Of a DNA stretch of 43,894 nucleotides, positions 8,310 to 15,745 are shown piece by piece (within the stretch, counting starts at the first letter, position 1; each line of letters opens with the position of its first letter). The notes under the pieces were generated by a model. That model was given only the letters and a program-made list of their open reading frames with translations, made no database searches and was not told the DNA's origin. This stretch comes from Nannocystis exedens (GTDB taxonomy: Bacteria > Myxococcota_A > Polyangia > Polyangiales > Polyangiaceae), in NCBI GenBank assembly GCA_945865595.1, contig CAMBEV010000001.1, positions 1-43,894 of the forward strand, read 5' to 3'. Made by a program: the position numbers and the translations under genes.

Positions 8310-9287
8310 GTGCGGCGATCGCCATTCGTCATAGCAGCGCTTTCTTTCTTTGCGTGTCGAAGCGCGTCTCTGCCGTCGTCTCCCGCTGGCAGTGCACGAC
8401 CGACCGACCGCTACCTCGAAAGTGTGCACTCGTGTGCTCGCATCTCTAGCTGTGCCCGCAAAAACGATCCGCAGCAGTATCGTGATGCGTCGCAATGTGT
8501 CGAACGGTGGCTCGCGTGGAGCGAAGAGCACAACGTCGTCGTCCATTGTTTCGGCAACGCCCATTCATGCTCTGACGTTGACGCTTGCTTGCACCGACGC
8601 AACGACACCCTTGTCACCGCTGTTTGTAACAAGCACAGTAACGAATCGACATTTTGCCTCGATGAGACTCTCTATCAGTGCGACGACGAGAATGACGACG
8701 AGTCTCGCGCGATTCGCTGTGCCGACATCAAAGGCGAATGCAGGGACCACAAGACCCACGACGGCCTCTCGTCCCGCGCGTGCATTTCAAACGCGATGTG
8801 TCCTGCGGGCGCCCCTGAATCTCGCTGTCTCGACGCAACGACGCTGCTCACGTGCGATAACGGCGCTGCCGACAGAGCAAAGTGCGACCCCGGCGAAACG
8901 TGTCGACTGGTTCGCGACGAGAACAACGAGCCCACCGCGTATTGTGCGAAGCCCGAACAAACACAGTGCGACCGCGTCGGCCAGCGATATTGCGAGGGCA
9001 ACAAGCTCGTCAGGTGTGCGCCAGCCGGTGCGAGGGGCGCAGCGGAAGTGCTCGATTGTGCAAAGTACGGGCTCTCGTGTGACCCCACAGGCGCAGCTGC
9101 GGGATGCCGCGTGGCCATCGCTCCGCAAGCCGGGTGTCAGGACGGGAACACGCGGTGCCGCGATCAGGACCACCTTGAGTTCTGCGCACTCGGTCTTAGG
9201 GTCGCCGTCTCGTGCAAGTCGCTAGGGTTCGCGAGTTGTGATCCCGATGGCAATGGTCTCGAGGCGGCTTGCACCATCGCACATTGA
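8310..9287 (+). CDS. Exported cysteine-rich protein, probable lipoprotein
   Basis: 325 residues with a GTG start at 8310. A short basic, hydrophobic leader ends in FFAC (Cys16), a degenerate lipobox, so it is exported and probably lipidated, or cleaved by another signal peptidase. About 30 further cysteines are spread evenly through the rest, often in units reading C-D, R-C or Y-C at roughly 15-25 residue intervals (for example LLTCDN, YCEGNKLVRC and LEFCALG). This suggests a chain of small disulfide-bonded modules. I do not recognise a named family; similar Cys-rich proteins are abundant in myxobacteria. It follows the kinase gene by 66 bases on the same strand. Function unknown; surface or periplasmic location inferred. 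Confidence 0.75.
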   Translation: MRRSPFVIAALSFFACRSASLPSSPAGSARPTDRYLESVHSCARISSCARKNDPQQYRDASQCVERWLAWSEEHNVVVHCFGNAHSCSDVDACLHRRNDTLVTAVCNKHSNESTFCLDETLYQCDDENDDESRAIRCADIKGECRDHKTHDGLSSRACISNAMCPAGAPESRCLDATTLLTCDNGAADRAKCDPGETCRLVRDENNEPTAYCAKPEQTQCDRVGQRYCEGNKLVRCAPAGARGAAEVLDCAKYGLSCDPTGAAAGCRVAIAPQAGCQDGNTRCRDQDHLEFCALGLRVAVSCKSLGFASCDPDGNGLEAACTIAH

Positions 9288-9396
9288 AGTACCCTTTTTC
9301 GCGAACCTGAGGCTTGCGCCTTGCGCTCCCCCCATCCCGTCTGGCACTACAAGCTCAATCGGTCACCCAGAGAGCGACGCTTACCTAAGCCTACAT

Positions 9397-9414
9397 TGTT
9401 TTAGGCCCAAAACA
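9397..9414. promoter_or_regulatory. 18-bp operator-like palindrome
   Basis: TGTTTTAGGCCCAAAACA is symmetric except for one central A/C pair, with TGTTTT and AAAACA as perfect arms. It lies 49 bases before the ATG of the 59-residue protein, within the 175-base gap after the Cys-rich gene. The size and AT-rich arms resemble a repressor binding site. The rest of the gap (9288-9462) shows nothing else I can name. Confidence 0.35.
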
Positions 9415-9462
9415 TCGCCCAATGAGAGACCAACCCATAGTCTAGCGTTCAAGGAGTCCGCG

Positions 9463-9642
9463 ATGAGCGCCTCACAAACCCGAAGCAAGCCAAGCACCTC
9501 ACGCATCGCCCTCGGTGGTGCAAAAAAGACACGCAAACAAATTTCGAACTCGCTCGCACTCGTCGAGCCCGAACTCGCGGCCGCTTCCGCCTTCGTCGAC
9601 GCGTTCGAAGACATCCTTCGCGCCGAACGACAAGGGTATTGA
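9463..9642 (+). CDS. Small hypothetical protein, 59 aa
   Basis: Begins at ATG 9463 with a strong AAGGAG at 9451-9456, six bases away, which argues that it is a real gene. The longer in-frame reading back to 9238 overlaps the previous gene and has no ribosome site. The first 30 residues are Ser/Thr/Lys/Arg-rich and probably disordered (TRSKPSTSRIALGGAKKTRK). The second half is an amphipathic acidic helix (LALVEPELAAASAFVDAFED). No signal peptide or transmembrane segment. I do not recognise a family. It is preceded by an operator-like palindrome and is convergent with the YdcF-like gene. Confidence 0.6.
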   Translation: MSASQTRSKPSTSRIALGGAKKTRKQISNSLALVEPELAAASAFVDAFEDILRAERQGY

Positions 9643-9653
9643 CCTTTCCCTCC

Positions 9654-10424
9654 TTAGACGACCCACCCAACGGCCCAATACACGAGCCAACCGAAGGCTT
9701 CCCGAATGGCATCGGTCGTGTCGCTGAGCGAACGCGCGCGCGGTAGCGGGCCCGCATTGTAGAAACGGCCGGCCGCCCGAAAGTCGACGGGGAGAAGGTC
9801 GGGGTTGAGGCCCACGGCTCGGAAGGAGCCTGCGGCGCGCTGCATGTGCATCGCGGATGTCACGAGAAGAACCGTCTGGAACTTTCGTTGATCGATGATG
9901 CGCTTTGAGTAGAGCGCGTTCTTGTGCGTGTTGAGGGCTTCCTCCTCCAGGAGAAGCCGCGAGCCGTCGATGCCCCATGCGCGAAGTTGACGGGCGAGAA
10001 GTGCCGCCTCTGATTCGCCGCGGCCGTCGATGCCACTCGAGATGATCGCGAACTTTGCGCGGTTCATGCGCAGGACGTCATACGTCACGAGGAGGCGCTC
10101 GACGGCGTCGTTGTAGGACGGTGGGTTTGACCGACCCTCCATCAGACCGCCGAGGAGAACCACCGCATCGTAAGTGACATTCTCGCGAACCGTTCTGTGC
10201 GCTTGGCCTTCGAGGCTGCCCGTGAGCAAGCTCGCGGTGCATCCTGTCGAGCTCACGTAGATCACCGCAAACGCATACAATATCGCGCGTCGCGCTCTCC
10301 GGATACGCATTGGGGTTCTCGGCCTGCGCCGTAACTGCGCGAGCGCCCACAGGAGCAGCAGCATGACCCATGTGTAGGGAGCGACGAGAACGTCTAGGGT
10401 TTTTGACAAGAAGAAAAACAACAT
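9654..10424 (-). CDS. YdcF/ElyC-family (DUF218) membrane protein
   Basis: 256 residues. Two N-terminal hydrophobic segments (about 1-30 and 45-68, the second ending in STGC) are followed by a DUF218 domain. Domain marks are DAVVLLGG, the AIISSGIDGRGESEAALL segment, LLLEEEALNTHKNALYSK and VLLVTSAMHMQRAAGSFR, the usual order for this family (Gly-Gly loop, S/TGG-like loop, E..S..T..N, TS..HM.RA). Members such as E. coli ElyC and SanA act at the inner membrane in envelope maintenance and lipid-carrier metabolism; the reaction is poorly defined. Start ATG 10424 has GGGGAG a few bases upstream. Divergent from the App1-like gene, with a 61-base gap containing a dispersed-repeat-like sequence. Confidence 0.88.
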   Translation of the reverse strand: MLFFFLSKTLDVLVAPYTWVMLLLLWALAQLRRRPRTPMRIRRARRAILYAFAVIYVSSTGCTASLLTGSLEGQAHRTVRENVTYDAVVLLGGLMEGRSNPPSYNDAVERLLVTYDVLRMNRAKFAIISSGIDGRGESEAALLARQLRAWGIDGSRLLLEEEALNTHKNALYSKRIIDQRKFQTVLLVTSAMHMQRAAGSFRAVGLNPDLLPVDFRAAGRFYNAGPLPRARSLSDTTDAIREAFGWLVYWAVGWVV

Positions 10425-10454
10425 CGAGCTCCCCGCGCCGGCGCATCATCCTAC

Positions 10455-10483
10455 GTTGTCAGCCTGAACGAAGTGAAGGATCT
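10455..10483 (+). repeat. Dispersed-repeat-like sequence (CCTGAACGAAGTGAAGGATCT type)
   Basis: The sequence from 10455 to 10483 contains CCTGAACGAAGTGAAGGAT. It closely resembles the dispersed intergenic repeat CCTGAGCGAAGTCGAAGGATCT seen in many unrelated bacterial genomes, whose chance translation gives HPERSEGS-like peptides (here QPERSEGS). Only one copy is seen in this window. It ends 2 bases before the App1-like ATG, and its AAGGA (10476-10480) is placed to serve as that gene's ribosome binding site. Confidence 0.55.
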
Positions 10484-10485
10484 CC

Positions 10486-11499
10486 ATGGGTTTCGCCACA
10501 CCACATCTCGCGCGCTGGGATCTCGACAAGACCTACCTGCGCACTGAATTCGCGACCGTGCGTGATCTCTTACGAACAGCATTCGAGAGTCCCGCGGACA
10601 AGCGCGCCTTCAGCGGCGCCACGACCTTGCTTCGTGAGATGCGCGCGGCTGGAAGTCACATCCATCTTCTCTCGGGTTCGCCCGAGCAGATGCGGCGCCG
10701 CATCGAAGCCAAGCTTCGTATCGATGGCGTTGAATGGGAAACGATGACGCTCAAACCGAATCTCGCCAACATTCTGAGGTTGCGACTTCGGGCAATAAAG
10801 GACCAAGTTGGTTACAAATTGCCGGCGTTGTTGCAAGCGCGCGTTCACCTCGAAACTCGAGGCCAATCGTCAACACTTGAGACATTGATCGGCGACGATT
10901 CTGAAGCCGATGCCTTCGTGTACTCGCTCTACGCTGATCTTCTGAGTGGCACCATTGAGCCTGCCAAATTGGGGCCCATCTTCAAGCGTGGGCGCGTCTA
11001 CCCTGACCACGCCGAGGCTGCGGTGAGGGCGGTACGGGCACTGCCCCAGGCCCCGCGTGTAGAGCGCATCCTGATCCATCTGGAACGACAGGCGCCCCCG
11101 AGAGACTTTGGTGTTTACGGCGCGCGTCTCGTGCCGTTCTACAACTATTTCCAAGCGGGGTTGGTGCTCTTCGAAGACCGCCGAATCCCCGCGGACGCGG
11201 TCTGGCGACTCGCGTCTGAGTTCGTGTTCGAGCACCGCTTCGACGGCGAAGCCCTCGTGCGGAGCTATCGCGACCTCATGCGTCGCGGTCACCTATTAGG
11301 CAATAACATTGACGTTCTGAAAGAGACCTACGCCAAGAATAAGTCAGCGGGTCAAATCGCTACCGCGATCGACCTCGAGTACTTCTTCACCCAACTTGAC
11401 GACTTACACGCCTTCGCGAGCAGCCAGCCGCCCCGAAGCGCTTCCCCTCCCCCCGATTATGCGGCGTTGGTGGCCAAAGCAATCCGCCACGGGCACTAA
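10486..11499 (+). CDS. HAD-superfamily protein related to App1 phosphatidate phosphatase
   Basis: 337 residues. HAD motifs in order: WDLDKT (Asp12, Asp14, Thr16) right at the N-terminus; LLSGSP (Ser63); KPNLANILR with Lys90, or a later lysine (105 or 111), as motif III; and LIGDDSEADAFVY (Asp137, Asp138) as motif IV. The last is close to the GDSGxxDxEIY motif of the App1/DUF2183 family, lipid phosphatases of which yeast App1 dephosphorylates phosphatidic acid. The C-terminal 190 residues are helical and unfamiliar. No signal peptide, so cytoplasmic. Start ATG 10486 uses AAGGA at 10476-10480 inside a repeat-like element. Its TAA interlocks with the stop of the convergent MurJ fusion (4-base overlap). 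Substrate not determinable from sequence. Confidence 0.75.
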   Translation: MGFATPHLARWDLDKTYLRTEFATVRDLLRTAFESPADKRAFSGATTLLREMRAAGSHIHLLSGSPEQMRRRIEAKLRIDGVEWETMTLKPNLANILRLRLRAIKDQVGYKLPALLQARVHLETRGQSSTLETLIGDDSEADAFVYSLYADLLSGTIEPAKLGPIFKRGRVYPDHAEAAVRAVRALPQAPRVERILIHLERQAPPRDFGVYGARLVPFYNYFQAGLVLFEDRRIPADAVWRLASEFVFEHRFDGEALVRSYRDLMRRGHLLGNNIDVLKETYAKNKSAGQIATAIDLEYFFTQLDDLHAFASSQPPRSASPPPDYAALVAKAIRHGH

Positions 11500-14400
11500 A
11501 CCAGTGGCACGGCCGGCTTACGGCGCAACCGCACAAGGTGCATGGCGACGCACACCCACAAGAGCACGCCGGTGCCGAAGGCTGCTAGCACCCACGGCAG
11601 GTATTGCGGCGCGTACTCGATCGCGATCGTCTGCTTGCCCGCCGGCAGGTCGAGGCCGACGAGACCATCGGGGGTCGCGTACACCTTCGCTACGCCGGCG
11701 CGGACACGCCAACCCTTGAGGATGTTCGTGTTCACTTCGACTTTTAGAGGCTCGCGCGACTCGTACCCGAACACCACTCGCCCCGGAGTCCGCTCGCCAA
11801 GCGATAAAGTACCTTGACCTTTTGTCGCGTAGAGCTCGCCCTGATACGCGCCGTCGCCAACATAGTGCGTGTTGCTCTCGATGCCCGCGGGCTCGTAAAT
11901 AAACTTGGCGCACTTCGTACCGTCGAAATAGAGGTCGGGCTTCGGCGCATCGTGAATTGTCGCGATGATGGTGGTGCTCCGGATGAGCCGTTGATACTCG
12001 GGTCCAGGGTAATCTCGAAACGTAGAGCTCCACGTGTTTGCCGTCGTCACGAGCACCTCAGCCACCAGAAAAACCTGGGCCGCGCGCGCCACAAACCAGT
12101 GCCGGATGGCATCGAGCGAGCGACACAAAACGATGATGAAGAACAGGTGAAACAGCAGAAACATCCTGCTCTGCACGTGGGCGTTGTTCAGCAGCGGCAC
12201 ATGTTGAAAGAGCGTCCAGGGGTTGCGCTTTTCGCCCCACCCCGTCGCGGCCCAAAGAAAGAGCGCCATCAGCACGAGGTAAACTGCGTTCTGCTTGAGG
12301 AGCTTCCATGAGATGAGGCCACCGAGAACGACGAAGACTGCGGCTCCACCGAGATAGCAGCCGTACTCGTGAAAACGGTGGATGCTACCCGGAGGTAGAA
12401 AGGAAACCGTCTGGTCTGGATAGAAGAGCGCGCGCGCCACTTCAGCGGGTTGCATCGACGTCATGTCAAGCGCTGGCAACCTCTTTCCGTGCACGCTGAT
12501 CACCGGAACTATTTTTGCGCTCGTCAAGAGAATGAACGAAATTGCGCAGACGAGCCAGACGGCCCAGTGTCCCTTGATTTGCACGGCAAGCGCGATCGGC
12601 TTGATACGTCGAGTGAGCAAGAGAAGGCCGACTAGGACGACGCTGAAAATGAACGGGTACATCCCGCCGTCGAGCAAAAAGAGCGCGAGTAGGGAGAAAA
12701 TGCCGAATGCGCTCTCAGGTCTTGAGAGCGTGAGCGCGAAGTGCAGTACCCACGGCAGGAGCAAGAACGGTCCGAACGGCAAATGGCCCTCTGCGAAATG
12801 CAGAGAGAACCACGTCGAGTTCACAAACAAGAGCGCGCCGGTCACCGCACTCGCAGCAGAGACCCCGTGGGCGCGTAAGAGGCGATAGCCGCCGAACGCA
12901 CCGAGCACTGCATACGCCATAAGGTAAAGAAAGTTGCCATAATACGGACCGCCGATGATGTCGAAGAGTACCGCCGGCGAAAATACGCGGCTCTGCGGAT
13001 TGGCGAGAAGGTCGGTGCCGCCCATGACCCACGGGTCGTGAATCGGAAAGCGTTTGTAGAAGAGGACGGCTGATCGAACCACGAGCGACTGCGAGTCGAA
13101 GTACTTCCAGTCCTGTCCAAGCGACTGCCTGACCTTGACGATTGGAACGATGAAGCCGAGCAGCGCGCCGAGAACGAGCAAGAATGGCAGTGTCCATTTT
13201 GTCAACGCCGTTAACTTTTTTGGCTGGCCGACGCCTGGCAAGCGAATCGCAAGGCCGATGCCGAGAAACAGCGAGCAAGCGACGGCGCCGAGCACACCTG
13301 CGCGCCACAGGGCGTCTAAACGCGAGAACGCCATCGCTGGAAGCAGGGACCGCACAAGGAGTGTGCCCCCGATTGCCATGGCAGTTGCGAAAAGAAGTTT
13401 GCCGAGAAGGTCGCCATAGCCACCTGTGCCGCCTGTCTGTTTGCGCAGTGCGGCTTGAAGTGTGCACACCGAAATAGTCACGGTGATTGACGATGCGGCG
13501 GCAAGGCCCGGAGCACCGAAGTGCTTGCCCAGGAGCCAGTAGAGCGGCGTGCACAATGCGATAACGATCAGGCTGATGCGTGCCGGCACCCACCCCTTGC
13601 CCATCGCGTAGAATGCGCGCGAGACCATGATCTGCGCGCTCCACGGCCCAAGGGCAAGCGAGAACAGCGAAAGGCAAAGGCCAAGTTCGCCCATACGTTC
13701 AGGGCTAATGCGCGCCGTGCCGTAAACCAGCGTTCCTATCTCAGGCGCCGCAACGGTGAGGCCAACCTGGGACAGGAACGCGAGGATGAGCACCCGCCGC
13801 GTTGCACTAGTCGTCAAATCGTAAAGGTCAACGACCTTTCCTGTTAGCGCGAGGCGCGTGAGCGCAGGGTATGCAGCAAACCCCACGGCGGCACCGAAGA
13901 TGCCCATGGGCGCGCGCATGAGTGTCTTAGCGTATCCGAGCGTCGCGATCGCGCCCTCGCCAAGGGTGCTGCCGAATCGTGCGAGCAGCGTGTCGTCGAG
14001 CAGTACGAGCGAGCCACCAAGAAGGACCGGCACCCATCGAGAGAGATAAAGGCGCAGGTCAGGATCACGAAGGTCGAGGACTGGCGACCACTTGAGGCCA
14101 CCACGAAGCGTGACGATCAACGGAAGGAGAAAAGGCCCCACGAACGCACCCGCCACGACCCCCCACGCGAAGCCTTCAGCGGTGCCCCAAACGAGGCCAC
14201 CGACGATGATGCCTACACTGTAGAGAAGGGGCGCGACAGCGGGGACCAAGTGGCGGTCGCGCGCGAGGAGAGACGCCGAGAGTAACCCGCCGAGGATATG
14301 AAATACCTGTGCCGGGAGGATGATACGTGTCAGGCGCGTGAGGAGCGCGAGTTGTTCGGGGGAGAACCCTGGTGCGAGCAGCTGCGAGAGAAAAGGCGCG

Positions 14401-14783
14401 AAGATCCAGAATGCGCTGCCTACGACCGCCATGATGGCGAGGAGCAAGTTCGCCATGTTGCTGAACGTGCGCCATCCGCGCGCCTCATCGCCACGCTCGA
14501 TGTGTGCGGAGAAAATCGGGATGAAGACCATCGACAGCGCGCCGCCAGCGAGCAGCGTCGAGAACCAGTCAGGAATGCGGAAAGCCGCTTGATAAACGTC
14601 AGCAGCCTTTGAGACACCAAGCGTGTGCGCGAACACCGACTCACGGACAAGACCGATAAGCCGCGAGACCAGCAGCGCCACGCCCCAGATGGCACTTGCG
14701 ATGGCGATGCGGTTCTTCACGTGTGGGAGCCTATAAGCTTCCTTGGGCACGACGAAGAAAACGCGCCGGTCTCGCTCTTGCAT
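11496..14783 (-). CDS. murJ: MurJ-type lipid II flippase fused to a YfhO-like membrane protein
   Basis: 1095 residues from ATG 14783; GTG 14750 and GTG 14720 are alternative starts, and anything longer would overlap the rhodanese gene. Residues about 25-530 are a MurJ/MviN flippase: SRLIGLVRE with Arg41 and Arg47 matching E. coli Arg18 and Arg24, Asp62 matching Asp39, FRIPDWFSTLLAGGALS, and about 14 membrane segments. MurJ moves lipid II across the inner membrane for peptidoglycan synthesis. Residues about 535-1095 form a second multi-pass unit resembling YfhO/GT-C proteins: GQDWKYFDSQS, DPWVMGGTDLLANPQSRVFSP, YGNFLYL, then more membrane helices, a periplasmic beta-rich part and a final TM before a basic tail. 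YfhO-like proteins glycosylate teichoic acids in Gram-positives. The frame runs unbroken through the junction. No other murJ is visible here. Confidence 0.85.
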   Translation of the reverse strand: MQERDRRVFFVVPKEAYRLPHVKNRIAIASAIWGVALLVSRLIGLVRESVFAHTLGVSKAADVYQAAFRIPDWFSTLLAGGALSMVFIPIFSAHIERGDEARGWRTFSNMANLLLAIMAVVGSAFWIFAPFLSQLLAPGFSPEQLALLTRLTRIILPAQVFHILGGLLSASLLARDRHLVPAVAPLLYSVGIIVGGLVWGTAEGFAWGVVAGAFVGPFLLPLIVTLRGGLKWSPVLDLRDPDLRLYLSRWVPVLLGGSLVLLDDTLLARFGSTLGEGAIATLGYAKTLMRAPMGIFGAAVGFAAYPALTRLALTGKVVDLYDLTTSATRRVLILAFLSQVGLTVAAPEIGTLVYGTARISPERMGELGLCLSLFSLALGPWSAQIMVSRAFYAMGKGWVPARISLIVIALCTPLYWLLGKHFGAPGLAAASSITVTISVCTLQAALRKQTGGTGGYGDLLGKLLFATAMAIGGTLLVRSLLPAMAFSRLDALWRAGVLGAVACSLFLGIGLAIRLPGVGQPKKLTALTKWTLPFLLVLGALLGFIVPIVKVRQSLGQDWKYFDSQSLVVRSAVLFYKRFPIHDPWVMGGTDLLANPQSRVFSPAVLFDIIGGPYYGNFLYLMAYAVLGAFGGYRLLRAHGVSAASAVTGALLFVNSTWFSLHFAEGHLPFGPFLLLPWVLHFALTLSRPESAFGIFSLLALFLLDGGMYPFIFSVVLVGLLLLTRRIKPIALAVQIKGHWAVWLVCAISFILLTSAKIVPVISVHGKRLPALDMTSMQPAEVARALFYPDQTVSFLPPGSIHRFHEYGCYLGGAAVFVVLGGLISWKLLKQNAVYLVLMALFLWAATGWGEKRNPWTLFQHVPLLNNAHVQSRMFLLFHLFFIIVLCRSLDAIRHWFVARAAQVFLVAEVLVTTANTWSSTFRDYPGPEYQRLIRSTTIIATIHDAPKPDLYFDGTKCAKFIYEPAGIESNTHYVGDGAYQGELYATKGQGTLSLGERTPGRVVFGYESREPLKVEVNTNILKGWRVRAGVAKVYATPDGLVGLDLPAGKQTIAIEYAPQYLPWVLAAFGTGVLLWVCVAMHLVRLRRKPAVPLV

Positions 14784-14820
14784 CCCGCCTGGGTACGGCG
14801 TCGGAACAAGGAGAAAGCGC

Positions 14821-15165
14821 ATGAGCGAGTCCAGCCTTTGGGTAGTCGGTGTGTCAGTCGCGTTCTTTTTGGCGTCAGTCATCCTCTGGTGGCGAGGGTC
14901 GGTGCAGCTCGAGAAGGCGAGCCTGTTGGTCAACCAAGGCGCCACGTTAATCGACGTGGATACGCCGGAAGACTTCGCGGCGGCCCATCATCCGGGTGCG
15001 AAGAACATCCCTCTTGAAGAGCTCGATCAGCGAACCGCGGAGCTTGGGCCGCTCGAGCATCCTGTGGTGATTTGCGGGCGTGGCCTTCGCCGGCTGCGCG
15101 CCACCCTCGCGCTGCGAGCTCGGGGCTATCGGCTCGTTCTAAACGTGGGGGATAGCGACTGGTAG
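14821..15165 (+). CDS. Membrane-anchored rhodanese-like protein
   Basis: 114 residues from ATG 14821, chosen for the AAGGAG at 14808-14813. An N-terminal transmembrane helix (about 7-27, WVVGVSVAFFLASVILWW) is followed by a compact rhodanese domain: LIDVDTPEDFAAAHHPGAKNIPLEEL, then the active-site loop VVICGRGLRR with the cysteine that would carry persulfide sulfur, and a short C-terminus. This is the single-domain PspE/GlpE type with a membrane tether. The orientation of the domain (cytoplasm or periplasm) cannot be decided by eye. Divergent from the MurJ fusion, whose start is 37 bases away. Confidence 0.88.
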   Translation: MSESSLWVVGVSVAFFLASVILWWRGSVQLEKASLLVNQGATLIDVDTPEDFAAAHHPGAKNIPLEELDQRTAELGPLEHPVVICGRGLRRLRATLALRARGYRLVLNVGDSDW

Positions 15166-15247
15166 CCAGGGCGCGCAACGTGTGAGCAAAGGGGCGACCG
15201 CGCCGCTGACGCAAGAGTCCTCACTGTGGCAAAATGTGGCGTGACGC

Positions 15248-15745
15248 TCAGCCGGGCGAAAACTTCGCGCGCAGAGCCTCACACACCACCGGTGGCGCGT
15301 AGCGGCTGACATCGCCGCTGTAGCTTGCGATTTCACGCACGAGCGATGCGGAGATGAACCCGTTCTTTGTGCGGGTGGGTAAAAAAATGGTGTCGATGTT
15401 GGGCGACAGGTCGGCATTCGCATGCGCAGTTTGCAACTCGTTCTCGAAGTCGGTCGCGGCCCGCAACCCGCGCACGATGACGAGAGCGCCGACCCGTTTG
15501 CAAAACTCGATGAGCAGGCCATCAAATGCATCGACGGTTACATTTGAGAGGTGCGCCGCGCTCCTTCTCACCATGTCGATCCGCTCGTCCGGCGTAAAAA
15601 GGGGATGCTTGGTTGGATGCCGACCGATGCCGACGATCACGTCGCTGAACAGTGCGCTCGCGCGTTCGATCAAATCGAGATGACCGAGCGTCGGCGGGTC
15701 GAAACTGCCAGCGTAGACGGCTAGGCGTGCGATCGCGGCGCTCAT
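15248..15745 (-). CDS. coaD: Phosphopantetheine adenylyltransferase
   Basis: 165 residues, the usual length. It catalyses the fourth step of coenzyme A synthesis, ATP plus 4'-phosphopantetheine to dephospho-CoA. Motifs: AVYAGSFDPPTLGHLDLIER with the TLGH nucleotidyl-transfer motif (19-22), IVRGLRAATDFENELQ, and ISASLVREIASYSGDVS at the ATP-binding end. Start ATG 15745 overlaps the upstream stop by four bases (ATGA), so translation is coupled to the TPR/retropepsin-fold lipoprotein gene. That protein and the DnaQ-like exonuclease form one unit with it. Confidence 0.97.
   Translation of the reverse strand: MSAAIARLAVYAGSFDPPTLGHLDLIERASALFSDVIVGIGRHPTKHPLFTPDERIDMVRRSAAHLSNVTVDAFDGLLIEFCKRVGALVIVRGLRAATDFENELQTAHANADLSPNIDTIFLPTRTKNGFISASLVREIASYSGDVSRYAPPVVCEALRAKFSPG

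Noticed and set aside
12715-13677. 320-residue open frame on the minus strand, different frame
   Set aside because: Inside the MurJ fusion; Arg-rich shadow, while the fusion frame reads unbroken with membrane helices on both sides.
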